NCBI GenBank assembly: GCA_900542495.1
Contig: UQNW01000003.1
Coordinates: forward strand, 124,001 to 188,000
From: an uncultured Roseburia sp.
GTDB lineage: Bacteria > Bacillota > Clostridia > Lachnospirales > Lachnospiraceae
Direction of reading: 5' to 3'
Length of the DNA: 64,000 bases
Positions 1 through 8,736 of this stretch are shown here, one piece after another (within the stretch, counting starts at the first letter, position 1; each line of letters begins with the position of its first letter). The notes under the pieces are model-generated. The model made no database searches. It was not told the origin of the DNA and saw nothing but the letters and a program-made list of their open reading frames with translations. The translations under genes and the position numbers were made by a program.

Positions 1-883
1 TATCTGCCGCCTGATAATAACGATATAATTCACAGTTCTCAATATATCCAGTAAATCTGACATGTTCTCCGGCTTTCTCTACTAATTTCTGCACTTCCTG
101 TACATAGGGTGTCACTACATTATCACCAAACTCAGCACTGCCTATCATAAGCAGTTTTATATCTGTTCTCTTTAAATTAATCATTGCCTGAAGCAGTTCT
201 TTTGCACCTTTTACTTGTATAATTCTTCCACAAAAAAGCAGAACTATATCCTCTTTCTTAAATCCAAATTCATCTCGAATTTTTTTTCTCTCTTCTGGCG
301 TAATCCGCTTCTTAAACTTGTCCTCATTCACACAATTATACACTGTGTAAGCTTTTACATCTTTATCCTCAGTTGTCCGCATCCACTCTCTTGTTGCAAA
401 CTGACTGATTCCAATCACACTTCCGTAAATATGATCAATATATGGCTCGCACAAAAGGTGATGGTGAATATGAAGATATACATTCTCTTTTCCGAATTCC
501 TGTGCAAAACGTTTGAATTCATGATATAATCCACCTTCTGCAACAATTGCATCCGGTCTGTATTCTTTCAGATAACGAAATACTCTGCGATAATAAGCAA
601 TATCAATCCATGTCTTGTTCTTAATAATCCGATTACTGTAACGTATCACACGATTGATCAGACGATCTGCTAATGTTGTCTTTGGAAGATATATAATTTT
701 CGAATACTTATACTTCTCTGCAATCGCCCTCGCCTGCTCATTGTCCGCACAAAATACCATAAACTGTACCCGGTGTTCTATTTCGTTTTGTTCTACAAGT
801 ATGGTCAACAGTTCTTCAATTGCCCCACCCTTGACAGCTGGTACCGGACCTGCTTCCGGCAATACTAATGCTATTTTTTTCAC
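1..883 (-). CDS. Glycosyltransferase family 4 (GT-B), 3' end outside window
   Basis: The reading frame runs off the left edge, so the C-terminus is missing and about 294 residues are visible. I chose a GTG start at 883 because AGGA lies seven bases upstream and no in-frame ATG fits; the frame begins VKKIALVLPEAGPVPAVKGG, with the substrate-binding loop (GGAIEEL) of GT-B enzymes. Further on come an HIHHHLL segment and a second Rossmann half beginning near LLFCGRIIQVKG, the donor-binding region of family 4. It probably adds a sugar to the polysaccharide repeat on the cytoplasmic face of the membrane. It follows the preceding GT2 gene with a gap of four bases and is surely in the same operon. 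Sugar donor and linkage cannot be told. Confidence 0.85.
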   Translation of the reverse strand, partial: MKKIALVLPEAGPVPAVKGGAIEELLTILVEQNEIEHRVQFMVFCADNEQARAIAEKYKYSKIIYLPKTTLADRLINRVIRYSNRIIKNKTWIDIAYYRRVFRYLKEYRPDAIVAEGGLYHEFKRFAQEFGKENVYLHIHHHLLCEPYIDHIYGSVIGISQFATREWMRTTEDKDVKAYTVYNCVNEDKFKKRITPEERKKIRDEFGFKKEDIVLLFCGRIIQVKGAKELLQAMINLKRTDIKLLMIGSAEFGDNVVTPYVQEVQKLVEKAGEHVRFTGYIENCELYRYYQAAD

Positions 884-887
884 TCAT

Positions 888-1853
888 TTATCCTCTCATA
901 CGTCGTGATAATGTCCACAAATAGAAATCTGGTATATATACTTTCAGCCATCCTGAAATCTTCCGATGCCTGTCTTTTGTCTGCAAAAGTGCATTCTTAT
1001 GTTCTCTTGCAAATTTTTTGCAATATTTGAATTCAGCTTTGTACTGTTTTTTCTTCTCTGGAGACAATGCAGCATATTTTTCAAATACCCTGCTTACACT
1101 GCACCCTATCAGATTAATATCTGCAAATTCCGGTGAGATTTTCGTTAATTTCTCATAACACAATTCTTCCACTCTCATAGCTTCCAGATATTTATCCTGA
1201 AATTCCTGCTTCATCGCACTTCCAGCATAAATCATATAATGATAAAATGGATATTGAATCAATGAAGCTCTCTCAAATTTTTCGGAACAAACCACATTCG
1301 TGTTAAACAATAAGTCCTCTGCCACTTTATATTCTTCAAACTGAATATTTTCAATTAAATCTTTGCGATATAACTTACACACCGGTCCCCACACAGTAAG
1401 CAGTGCAAGACCACTCTCTGTTTTGTTTTTTCCATGAATAATTGTACGTTCAGTTATAGTGCAGTTATCCTTTTCTTCCAGTTGATTTTCTTCCCGAAGC
1501 AAGCAGCATGCTACATCTGCATGATCTACCTCAGCCAACCGATACAGACTTTCCAGCATATCTGCTTCAACCCAATCATCTGCATCCAGAAACATCACAT
1601 ATTTTCCTATTGCCAATTGTATTCCTTTATTTCTTGTTCTTGAAACACCTTGATTTTCCTGCTCATAAACCTGAATTCTGTTATCCTGTCGTGCCCATTT
1701 ATGACAAACTGCAAGACTGTCATCTGTAGAACCGTCATCTATCAACAAAATTTGAAGATTTGTATAAGTTTGTCCACAAATACTCTCCAGTGTATGGGGC
1801 AGATATTTTTCAACATTGTATACAGGCACAACAATTGTTATTAAATCATTCAT
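888..1853 (-). CDS. Glycosyltransferase family 2 (GT-A)
   Basis: 321 residues. The N-terminal GT-A domain is clear: VVPVYNVEKYL at the nucleotide-binding strand, LIDDGSTDDS, and FLDADDWVE supplying the DxD metal site near residue 90. The C-terminal 100 residues are basic and rich in Lys and aromatics, usual for acceptor-side tails of EpsJ/WcaA-like enzymes. The start overlaps the stop of the polymerase-like gene in an ATGA arrangement, indicating translational coupling. Expected role: transfer of a sugar to the lipid-linked repeat unit in the cytoplasm; donor unknown. Confidence 0.88.
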   Translation of the reverse strand: MNDLITIVVPVYNVEKYLPHTLESICGQTYTNLQILLIDDGSTDDSLAVCHKWARQDNRIQVYEQENQGVSRTRNKGIQLAIGKYVMFLDADDWVEADMLESLYRLAEVDHADVACCLLREENQLEEKDNCTITERTIIHGKNKTESGLALLTVWGPVCKLYRKDLIENIQFEEYKVAEDLLFNTNVVCSEKFERASLIQYPFYHYMIYAGSAMKQEFQDKYLEAMRVEELCYEKLTKISPEFADINLIGCSVSRVFEKYAALSPEKKKQYKAEFKYCKKFAREHKNALLQTKDRHRKISGWLKVYIPDFYLWTLSRRMRG

Positions 1854-3244
1854 ATATTTTCCTCATCTATCCGATCTTCTACACTCTTTCTCTTTGTAAA
1901 ATGAATATCACCACTGCCATATCCATGAAGTACTACTCCAATCCAGTGTAAGAAAATGGAAAAAGCAAAAGCCAGAATACAAGTTGTAATTCCAAAAATC
2001 ATATTATTAATCGTACCACCATCAAATAACAATTTGGTATATGGAACAGATAAAATACAAAGTGCCAATACATTTCTTTTCTTTAAGAAATATGTAAGAC
2101 TTCCTTCTGCAATTGCAAATGGAATCAACATATTTATCACCGCACCAACTACTCCGAAATTTGCATAGCCTTCTGCAATAAGTCCAGGCTGTGCATAAGA
2201 TGCTGAAATGTATTTTGCCGAAAGAAGTGGCAGACTCACATATTCGAATCCGAAATATCCCGCAAAACTCTTCACGTAAGTAATTCCATGGAAAAAACCG
2301 TGTACCTTCACATGCTGGATAATATTACCTCCAAGCTCCGTCCAGACACCAAATAGCCTATAAACCTGTCTCACACATGAATCATAAATACTTTTGAAAT
2401 TTGTGATTTCACTTAATATATTATAGCTCCTGTCATAATAGAGATTTAACTTCACCAATTCAGATACCATTCCATATGCCATAACAATAAAAATCCCGAA
2501 AATCAATAACGGAACTACCTTTTTTCCTTTTTTATAATTATCATTCACTGCCGCAAAGAGAAAGAAGATTAATAACAATGGCATGATATATTGAATAAAA
2601 AGGAATCGATTAGTTCTTACCCGATAAAGGCAATATAAACCTTCTAAAAGACCACCCACTGTATACAAATTAAGATTTCCATGTGTACATAAGAATCGGG
2701 CTGTAAAGTAACAGAAAACCGGAACATATAGTACAAGTCCAGCTGTCCCCAATCTAAAATTAAAAAACAAAATAACAATTCCCATTAAGAAAACAGTGAT
2801 ATCATCCGTTCTCTTATACCTTATAAAATCACTCTGTTTCACTTCATCTGTCGTCTGTTTTAAACATAACAGATATAGGAGTATTACTGCCATAATAATA
2901 AAGTATACTCCCAAATAAAGTAGAAAGAAATCCTGTGGTTCCTGTACTCCCTCTCTTTCCATCTCCCTTAATCTGCTATCTGTAAAATACCCCGGGCATA
3001 AAACTCCGTCAATAAACACGTTAATCAGTATAAACAAATACCCTACACTGAATATTTTTCGCTTTTTCTCATAAAGAACAGACACTGCTAAAAACACCAC
3101 TAACGATATCAAAAGCAATGCACACCTCTCCCAGATATGTTCATCTCCAACCATAACTTTTTTATCCAACAGAAGATTCAGACAGATAAATATCGTGACT
3201 GCGGTCATCCCTGCCCGTGTCACCTGAAACATTTTTTTTGTCAT
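1850..3244 (-). CDS. Wzy-like polysaccharide polymerase (multi-pass membrane protein)
   Basis: 464 residues with roughly a dozen hydrophobic segments and one large extracytoplasmic loop around residues 250-350. The GLIAEGYANFG segment in the last third is typical of oligosaccharide repeat-unit polymerases. Position between two GT2 genes, coupled to both by ATGA overlaps, supports a role in joining repeat units at the outer face of the membrane. Wzy proteins are poorly conserved, so the call rests on topology, one motif and context. An O-antigen ligase-like function cannot be excluded. Confidence 0.7.
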   Translation of the reverse strand: MTKKMFQVTRAGMTAVTIFICLNLLLDKKVMVGDEHIWERCALLLISLVVFLAVSVLYEKKRKIFSVGYLFILINVFIDGVLCPGYFTDSRLREMEREGVQEPQDFFLLYLGVYFIIMAVILLYLLCLKQTTDEVKQSDFIRYKRTDDITVFLMGIVILFFNFRLGTAGLVLYVPVFCYFTARFLCTHGNLNLYTVGGLLEGLYCLYRVRTNRFLFIQYIMPLLLIFFLFAAVNDNYKKGKKVVPLLIFGIFIVMAYGMVSELVKLNLYYDRSYNILSEITNFKSIYDSCVRQVYRLFGVWTELGGNIIQHVKVHGFFHGITYVKSFAGYFGFEYVSLPLLSAKYISASYAQPGLIAEGYANFGVVGAVINMLIPFAIAEGSLTYFLKKRNVLALCILSVPYTKLLFDGGTINNMIFGITTCILAFAFSIFLHWIGVVLHGYGSGDIHFTKRKSVEDRIDEENI

Positions 3245-4215
3245 ACATACCGCTTTCCTAAACTCTTGTCATTCATTAATACCATCACACATTTCACTGC
3301 AAGTTTCACACTCTCTTTCCAATTATAGAGATATGGCTTTGCAAAAATTTTCCTGAAATACTTTCGAATATTTTTTTTCAATAATCTTTTTTCCGGTTCT
3401 CCCATAACTTGCCCATTCATTGCCAGATAAAGCACATTCCATGCCAGACAGCTCTGTATCACAGGTGCCAGAAGTTCTCTGTCTTCTTTTGTCTGAAAAT
3501 AATCTATCCGCTCATGCCACATTTCAAAATAATCCATGCAATCCTGTTTTTTATAAGTAACTCCCATAATGGAATCTGCACGTTGTAGATAGTAGTATAT
3601 ATTCTCCGGAATACACACCACACATTCCTGATTCTCAAAAACAGATACAAACACATACTCATCTTCATAATGTCTTCCACATGGGAAACGCAGTTCTTTA
3701 AAAATTTTAGCATCATACAAAGCCCCCCATGCTGTAACTAGTACCCATTCACCCTGAAGCTCTTTTTTTATAATCTCTCTTCCCGTATAAAGCTCCTGCT
3801 TCTTATCCTGTGTCACATATATTTGCTCTGTAACTTTATTACTCTCATCTATTATTTGAATTCCACAAACTGCAATTGATGCCCGATTCTGCTGTAATGC
3901 ATCATACAGTTTACAGATATAATCCTCATCAATAAAATCATCTGAATCAACGAACGCCACATACTCTCCCTGCGCAATATCCAATCCGGCATTTCTTGCA
4001 TCAGACAATCCACCATTTTTCTTATGTATCACTTTGATTCGATTGTCTTTGTTCTGATATTGGTCACAGATTGCCGGACACTCATCCGGAGACCCGTCAT
4101 CTACCAAAATAATTTCCAAATTTCCATAACTCTGACGGAGTAACGAATCAACACAGATTGTAAGGTATTTTTCTACTTTATAGATTGGCACAATCACACT
4201 GATTAATGGTTTCAT
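3241..4215 (-). CDS. Glycosyltransferase family 2
   Basis: 324 residues. GT-A motifs are visible in order: IVPIYKVEKYL, LVDDGSPDE, and FVDSDDFIDEDYI with the metal-binding acidic pair near residue 93. The C-terminus is basic and hydrophobic, suggesting membrane association. It is coupled to its neighbours by four-base overlaps on both sides (3241-3244 and 4212-4215). Closest in type to EpsH/EpsJ-like enzymes of exopolysaccharide loci; substrate not predictable. Confidence 0.88.
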   Translation of the reverse strand: MKPLISVIVPIYKVEKYLTICVDSLLRQSYGNLEIILVDDGSPDECPAICDQYQNKDNRIKVIHKKNGGLSDARNAGLDIAQGEYVAFVDSDDFIDEDYICKLYDALQQNRASIAVCGIQIIDESNKVTEQIYVTQDKKQELYTGREIIKKELQGEWVLVTAWGALYDAKIFKELRFPCGRHYEDEYVFVSVFENQECVVCIPENIYYYLQRADSIMGVTYKKQDCMDYFEMWHERIDYFQTKEDRELLAPVIQSCLAWNVLYLAMNGQVMGEPEKRLLKKNIRKYFRKIFAKPYLYNWKESVKLAVKCVMVLMNDKSLGKRYV

Positions 4216-5324
4216 TTCATCTCCTCATACATTTCTTCTAATCGCCCCGCCTCCACACGGATATCAAATCCATGTTCTGCAAGCTCTTTTCCAAAACTTC
4301 GTCTTGCCTTCCCGCTGTCTTTATAGCGTCCTGCAGCTCTTACCGCTGTCTTTGCCCATTCTGCCTTACTCTCCTCCAGAGACAGGAATGAATTGCCCAT
4401 CACATCCACTTCCCTGGTGATCGTATCAGAAAACACACATGGCAGACCGCATGCCTGTGCTTCTACGCCAGTCATTGGCAGCCCTTCAAATAAAGATGGC
4501 ATGACCATGACATCCATTGCCTGATATAACTCTTCTGTGTTATCCACCATTCCGAAAATTTTTACAGAATTTATCAACCCTAGCTGCTTTATTTTTTCCT
4601 CAATCTGTGGTCGAAGCTCGCCATCTCCCACCAGCCATAATACACTGTCTTTGTGGATTTTTCGTATCTCCGAAAAAATATCTACCAGATACATCTGGTT
4701 TTTCTGCTGACTGAAACGGCCTACATTTCCAATAACAAGCTTATCTTTTGCCTGATACTGTGTTCTGATTTCATTTCTTGCTGTTTCGTTATAAGCATAT
4801 TCATCACAGCAGATCGCATTTTTTAACACAGTATAATCTTTTTTGCCAAAAAGGAACGCTCCTGCTGCCTGCGAGCATCCGATCCGATCGGTAATGTACT
4901 TTTGAGATATGCTCCAAAGCATTCTATTCCGCACCGCTTTTCCTTTACTCTCCGCATATACAGTTGCATGGCTATGTACAATTCGATGACTGATTCCATA
5001 CTTTGCAGCAACCGGCATGCATAAAAAAGCAATATAGGGTGCATGGAGATGAACAATATCATATTCACTGTGATGTTCTGAAAAAAACTGTTCAAAATAT
5101 TTCTTTGTCTGTCTCATCTGTCTGCCGGACAATGCCGGATAAGTATAGACTCTTGAGCCAAGTTTTTTCACTTCTTTATCAAATGTCTCTTCCTGCTCTC
5201 CGAAGATCAGATAATCCATCTGGACACGTTCCATATTCATATGTCTCTGATAATTGAGCATCACTGTCCCGACACCGCCCACCGGGCGTTTTCCAATGAT
5301 CTCCAGCACACGGGCTTCACGCAT
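4212..5324 (-). CDS. Glycosyltransferase family 4
   Basis: About 370 residues, GT-B fold. N-terminal loop RPVGGVGTVML, an IVHSHATVY segment, VGRFSQQKNQ starting the donor half, and EGLPMTGVEAQACGLP containing the family's E-x7-E signature. I place the start at 5324 (MREARVLEIIG) rather than 5339, because GGAGG sits eight bases upstream of this ATG while the upstream ATG has a poor site. The enzyme type is retaining and uses a nucleotide-sugar donor. Upstream, 5325-5414 carries a possible weak internal promoter (TATAAA near 5365) and no gene. Confidence 0.88.
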   Translation of the reverse strand: MREARVLEIIGKRPVGGVGTVMLNYQRHMNMERVQMDYLIFGEQEETFDKEVKKLGSRVYTYPALSGRQMRQTKKYFEQFFSEHHSEYDIVHLHAPYIAFLCMPVAAKYGISHRIVHSHATVYAESKGKAVRNRMLWSISQKYITDRIGCSQAAGAFLFGKKDYTVLKNAICCDEYAYNETARNEIRTQYQAKDKLVIGNVGRFSQQKNQMYLVDIFSEIRKIHKDSVLWLVGDGELRPQIEEKIKQLGLINSVKIFGMVDNTEELYQAMDVMVMPSLFEGLPMTGVEAQACGLPCVFSDTITREVDVMGNSFLSLEESKAEWAKTAVRAAGRYKDSGKARRSFGKELAEHGFDIRVEAGRLEEMYEEMK

Positions 5325-5414
5325 GATTTTTTCCTCCATTTATGCCTTACCCTTTAAGCATTTATAGCATAATTTTCTTTACACAAAAGAATTTTTCTAT
5401 GAATTTTTTCTTAG

Positions 5415-6233
5415 TTATTCAGATTTGCGCAAAAATCTCTTATAAGAGTACTCCTTCATCCACCCCGGCATCATGAGTACGACAAAAGTTCCAACCTGCG
5501 CCTTTATATATTCAAACGTATTTGTAATTCCCAGCTCGTGCTGCTGTTTTCTAAGTTTTTGAAAATCCTTGTAATAAGCCCATCCACTTCTTCGCTTTAC
5601 TAATCCCATGCTTGTTCTCGCCCGGACAAGTATATCTTCCATGTTCCGGAACTGATATCCCTGTGACAACATCCTGCTCCATAGAGAATAGTCCTCCAGA
5701 AATGGAAAATGTTTATAATTTCCCGCTTTTAAAATAGAATCTTTCCTATACATAACTGTCATGTGATTTAAAGGATTACGCACTTTCACATACTCTAAAA
5801 TTTCTTCCTGAGTCTTTGGCATATTCTTGACGCGGTCTATGGTTCCTTCATCATTAAATTCCCGGATAGCACCACCTACCACATCCACTTCAGGATGTGC
5901 TTCCATATATGCCCCCTCTTTCTCTAATCGATCCGGCATCGCAATATCATCTGTATCCATTCTTGCGATCAGATCATATTGGCATAATTCCACTCCTTTT
6001 GCCAGTGCACGACCAAGCTGAACATTCTGTTCCATAGCATGCACATGGAGATAATCACATTTTTTCTGATACTCCGCCACTACCTGATATAATTCCTGTG
6101 TCAGAGGTCCATCTTCGATCAGAAGAATTTCATCTGCGGTCCTCGTCTGAACTAATACACTCTCTAAGGACGCTCTTAAATATTCTGGATTTTCTTTTTT
6201 ATAAACAGACATCAATACGGATATTTTACTCAT
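5415..6233 (-). CDS. Glycosyltransferase family 2
   Basis: 272 residues. Motifs: LMSVYKKENPEYL, LIEDGPL, ARMDTDDIAMPDRLEKE with the metal site near residue 95, and FLEDYSLWSRML downstream, where ED is a candidate catalytic-base region. This belongs to the amylovoran/galactosyltransferase-like GT2 subgroup (AmsE type) by general appearance. It lies 12 bases after the phosphoesterase gene, in the same transcription unit. Confidence 0.86.
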   Translation of the reverse strand: MSKISVLMSVYKKENPEYLRASLESVLVQTRTADEILLIEDGPLTQELYQVVAEYQKKCDYLHVHAMEQNVQLGRALAKGVELCQYDLIARMDTDDIAMPDRLEKEGAYMEAHPEVDVVGGAIREFNDEGTIDRVKNMPKTQEEILEYVKVRNPLNHMTVMYRKDSILKAGNYKHFPFLEDYSLWSRMLSQGYQFRNMEDILVRARTSMGLVKRRSGWAYYKDFQKLRKQQHELGITNTFEYIKAQVGTFVVLMMPGWMKEYSYKRFLRKSE

Positions 6234-6245
6234 ATTTTAAAACTA

Positions 6246-7157
6246 TTACTCCTTCGCTTTAATTTTAATAATAGTGCCGTTTCCTGCAAAGCTTGGATCT
6301 ATCACGCATTCTTCTATTTTATCAGTAAGCATTCCCTTATAATAAAAATGATTATCTCCTGTAAAAACTGCCACTACAGGGCTTTCATCTGAAAATGCCA
6401 TCTTCATGAATTTTCTTGTAACCTCTGTAGTATCTCTTGCTCCCTCACCGATAATCAGTGGCACTCCCCATGTATTAATAGAAGCTTCCTTTAAAGTTTC
6501 TATCTGTGATGTGTAAAATGGAACATGTGCCAGCAAAATAATTGGCTTACCCTTTTCTATCTCCTTTTGCATTGCATCCAGTGCCTCAGGTGCTACCTGA
6601 TATGATTGATTATCTACTGCACATATTGTAAACTCCGGAAATTCCCATGCTTGAAATGCTGTGTTATTCTCTCTGAACAAATGATATATCTCCGCATCTT
6701 CTGCAATCGTTTCATTCCACGGTGAATACATCTCATGATTTCCCAACACGTACAAATAAGGAACTTTTAATTTCTGAAGATTGTCAGCTAAAAATTCAAC
6801 ATTTTCCTGCGAATAATAATCTATCATATCGCCACACATTAATACACCTTCCGGCTTCAAGCGGTTGGCATATGCAATCCATTCTGTAAACTGTGTAGAC
6901 GAAAGTATTCCTTCCTCATTGACAAACGCCTTCATTCTTTCATCTGCATCCCCCAGAGAAGCACCCAGATCTTGTTTCGTTTTAATAGCCATATGCATAT
7001 CTGTTAAAAACAAAAAAGTATATTCTTTTTCCACTCCCGGAATGATAACCGTCTCTGTATTACTTACCTTAATATCCGGCAATGGAGCATAGTACGCATT
7101 ATACGCTAGCACAATAAAAAATATTAGTGTTACAATCACAGCACCTATTCTTTTCAT
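6246..7157 (-). CDS. Membrane-anchored calcineurin-like metallophosphoesterase
   Basis: 303 residues. An N-terminal hydrophobic stretch (residues about 5-25) looks like a signal anchor, placing the catalytic domain outside. All metal-ligand motifs of the family are present in order: LFLTDMHMA (D-x-H), CGDMIDYY (GD), LGNHEMY (GNHE), LLAHVPFY (H) and TGDNHFY (GDxH). YkuE-like enzymes act on membrane lipids or phosphoesters; the substrate here is unknown. Its place inside the glycan locus, overlapping the upstream epimerase gene by ATGA, suggests action on a lipid carrier, pyrophosphate-linked intermediate or the glycan itself. That is inference. Confidence 0.82.
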   Translation of the reverse strand: MKRIGAVIVTLIFFIVLAYNAYYAPLPDIKVSNTETVIIPGVEKEYTFLFLTDMHMAIKTKQDLGASLGDADERMKAFVNEEGILSSTQFTEWIAYANRLKPEGVLMCGDMIDYYSQENVEFLADNLQKLKVPYLYVLGNHEMYSPWNETIAEDAEIYHLFRENNTAFQAWEFPEFTICAVDNQSYQVAPEALDAMQKEIEKGKPIILLAHVPFYTSQIETLKEASINTWGVPLIIGEGARDTTEVTRKFMKMAFSDESPVVAVFTGDNHFYYKGMLTDKIEECVIDPSFAGNGTIIKIKAKE

Positions 7158-8035
7158 AATGACTCCTTAGATTTTTTTATACTCTCCAGAAAATCCACCA
7201 CTTCATACTCTCCCACTTCTTCCTGAAATGATAGTTTCCGGTCATAGGTCAGGCTGCCAAAAACCTTTGAGAATATACTAACTCTTCCGGCAAGCTTACC
7301 GATGATCCACTCGAATCCCGGAACGAGCCATATACTTCTTCCATAGCTTTCGGCAATCCGTGCTACCATATCTGATGTATTCACATATTGGCTGTTTTGT
7401 GGGCAATAGATACCATCTGCATCTCCTCTTATAATCCGATATAAGAACTCGCACAAATTCTCGATGTATATCATGCTTCTCTCATTGCTCACTCTCGGAA
7501 AAACAGGTATCTTGCCCGCCAGTTTCTCCAATGAAGCATAATTTCCGGTACAAGCTTTCCCATAAATCATTGGTGGTCTGATAACTGCTACTTTGAATGT
7601 ATCACCTCTTTGCTCACATAAGTACCGTTCTGCGGCAAGCTTGCTTTTTCCATAAAAAGTAATCGGTGTACATTCTGTTTCTTCTGTAATCTCTCCCATT
7701 GTCATTCCATAAACACTCATCGTACTTAAAAAAACAAACTGACGAACCCGCTCAGCCTTTGCCTTATCTGCAAGTTCTTCTGTCAATTTTGTATTAACTG
7801 CATAATAGAGTGCCTCCATTTCCGGCTGTTCTTTCCGATGTACAATTGCAGCCACATGGAGAATCGTATCATATTTTGAAAAATCCATTTTCTTCCATTC
7901 TGAATTTCTCACAGAAACAAATGTAACATGCCATCGGTCTTCCAACGGCATGTTTCCATTTTTTTTCTCTATATATTGTTCAAATGATGTTCCAACATAA
8001 CTGCTGGTTCCCGTTATTAAAATCTGTTTTCCCAT
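7154..8035 (-). CDS. NAD-dependent epimerase/dehydratase (extended SDR)
   Basis: 293 residues. The Rossmann motif is GTSSYVG at the N-terminus. The catalytic pair is the Tyr and Lys of FYGKSKLAAER near residue 150, after STMSVYG. It is shorter than typical UDP-galactose epimerases (about 330) and most like the WbpV/WbjF-type 4-epimerases or reductases found next to initiating transferases. It probably makes the sugar used by the downstream initiating transferase. Its exact nucleotide-sugar substrate cannot be read from sequence. Confidence 0.8.
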   Translation of the reverse strand: MGKQILITGTSSYVGTSFEQYIEKKNGNMPLEDRWHVTFVSVRNSEWKKMDFSKYDTILHVAAIVHRKEQPEMEALYYAVNTKLTEELADKAKAERVRQFVFLSTMSVYGMTMGEITEETECTPITFYGKSKLAAERYLCEQRGDTFKVAVIRPPMIYGKACTGNYASLEKLAGKIPVFPRVSNERSMIYIENLCEFLYRIIRGDADGIYCPQNSQYVNTSDMVARIAESYGRSIWLVPGFEWIIGKLAGRVSIFSKVFGSLTYDRKLSFQEEVGEYEVVDFLESIKKSKESL

Positions 8036-8083
8036 TATTTTCCCTCGAATAATCCAGCATGTCTTTTTATCCGCTACTACTAG

Positions 8084-8710
8084 CTATTTATGCATTTCTC
8101 CGGTTCCACCTTCCACAACACCTTTGTGTGACAAGACTGCTGTGATCGTTCCAAAAAAGCACTTCAGATCCATTATGAGTCCAAATTTTTTCACATACTC
8201 ACCATCCAGTTTTGCCTTTACATCTATCTCTAACTCATCACGTCCGTTGATCTGCGCCCATCCGGTCAGTCCCGGCATTACATCATTCGCACCATACTTA
8301 TCCCGTTCCTCGATCAAATCATACTGATTCCACAAAGCCGGTCTTGGTCCGACAATACTCATCTTTCCCATAAGGATATTGATGATCTGCGGCAATTCAT
8401 CCAGACTGCTTTTTCTTAAAAATTTCCCTACTCTTGTAATATACTGTTCCGGATCAGCCAGCATATGTGTTGGCATATCCTTTGGAGTATCAATTCTCAT
8501 CGTTCTGAATTTGTAAATCATAAAATATGTCTTATGGATTCCAACCCGCTTTTGTTTAAATAGAATTGGTCCTTTACTGTCAACCTTAATCGCAATGCAT
8601 AAAATCAAAAACAACCAGGATAACAGAATTAACGCCAGCGCAGACAATAAAATATCAATTATCCGTTTCACTCCCATATAAACTTTCTGTGAAATTGTAA
8701 ACTGCTTCAT
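8084..8710 (-). CDS. Initiating sugar-phosphate transferase (polyprenyl-P glycosyl-1-P transferase)
   Basis: 208 residues from the ATG at 8710 (MKQFTISQKVYMG), chosen because AAAGGA lies about nine bases upstream and the in-frame upstream codons overlap the preceding gene. One N-terminal hydrophobic hairpin is followed by the catalytic core: KFRTM, then SLDELPQIINILMGKMSIVG, and GLTGWAQINGR. This is the bacterial sugar transferase family (WcaJ C-terminal domain/PglC size). It moves a sugar-1-phosphate onto undecaprenyl phosphate, the committed first step of the glycan. The UDP-sugar (galactose, GlcNAc or bacillosamine type) is undetermined. Confidence 0.9.
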   Translation of the reverse strand: MKQFTISQKVYMGVKRIIDILLSALALILLSWLFLILCIAIKVDSKGPILFKQKRVGIHKTYFMIYKFRTMRIDTPKDMPTHMLADPEQYITRVGKFLRKSSLDELPQIINILMGKMSIVGPRPALWNQYDLIEERDKYGANDVMPGLTGWAQINGRDELEIDVKAKLDGEYVKKFGLIMDLKCFFGTITAVLSHKGVVEGGTGEMHK

Positions 8711-8736
8711 TTTTTTATTCCTTTCGTGCATCTGCA

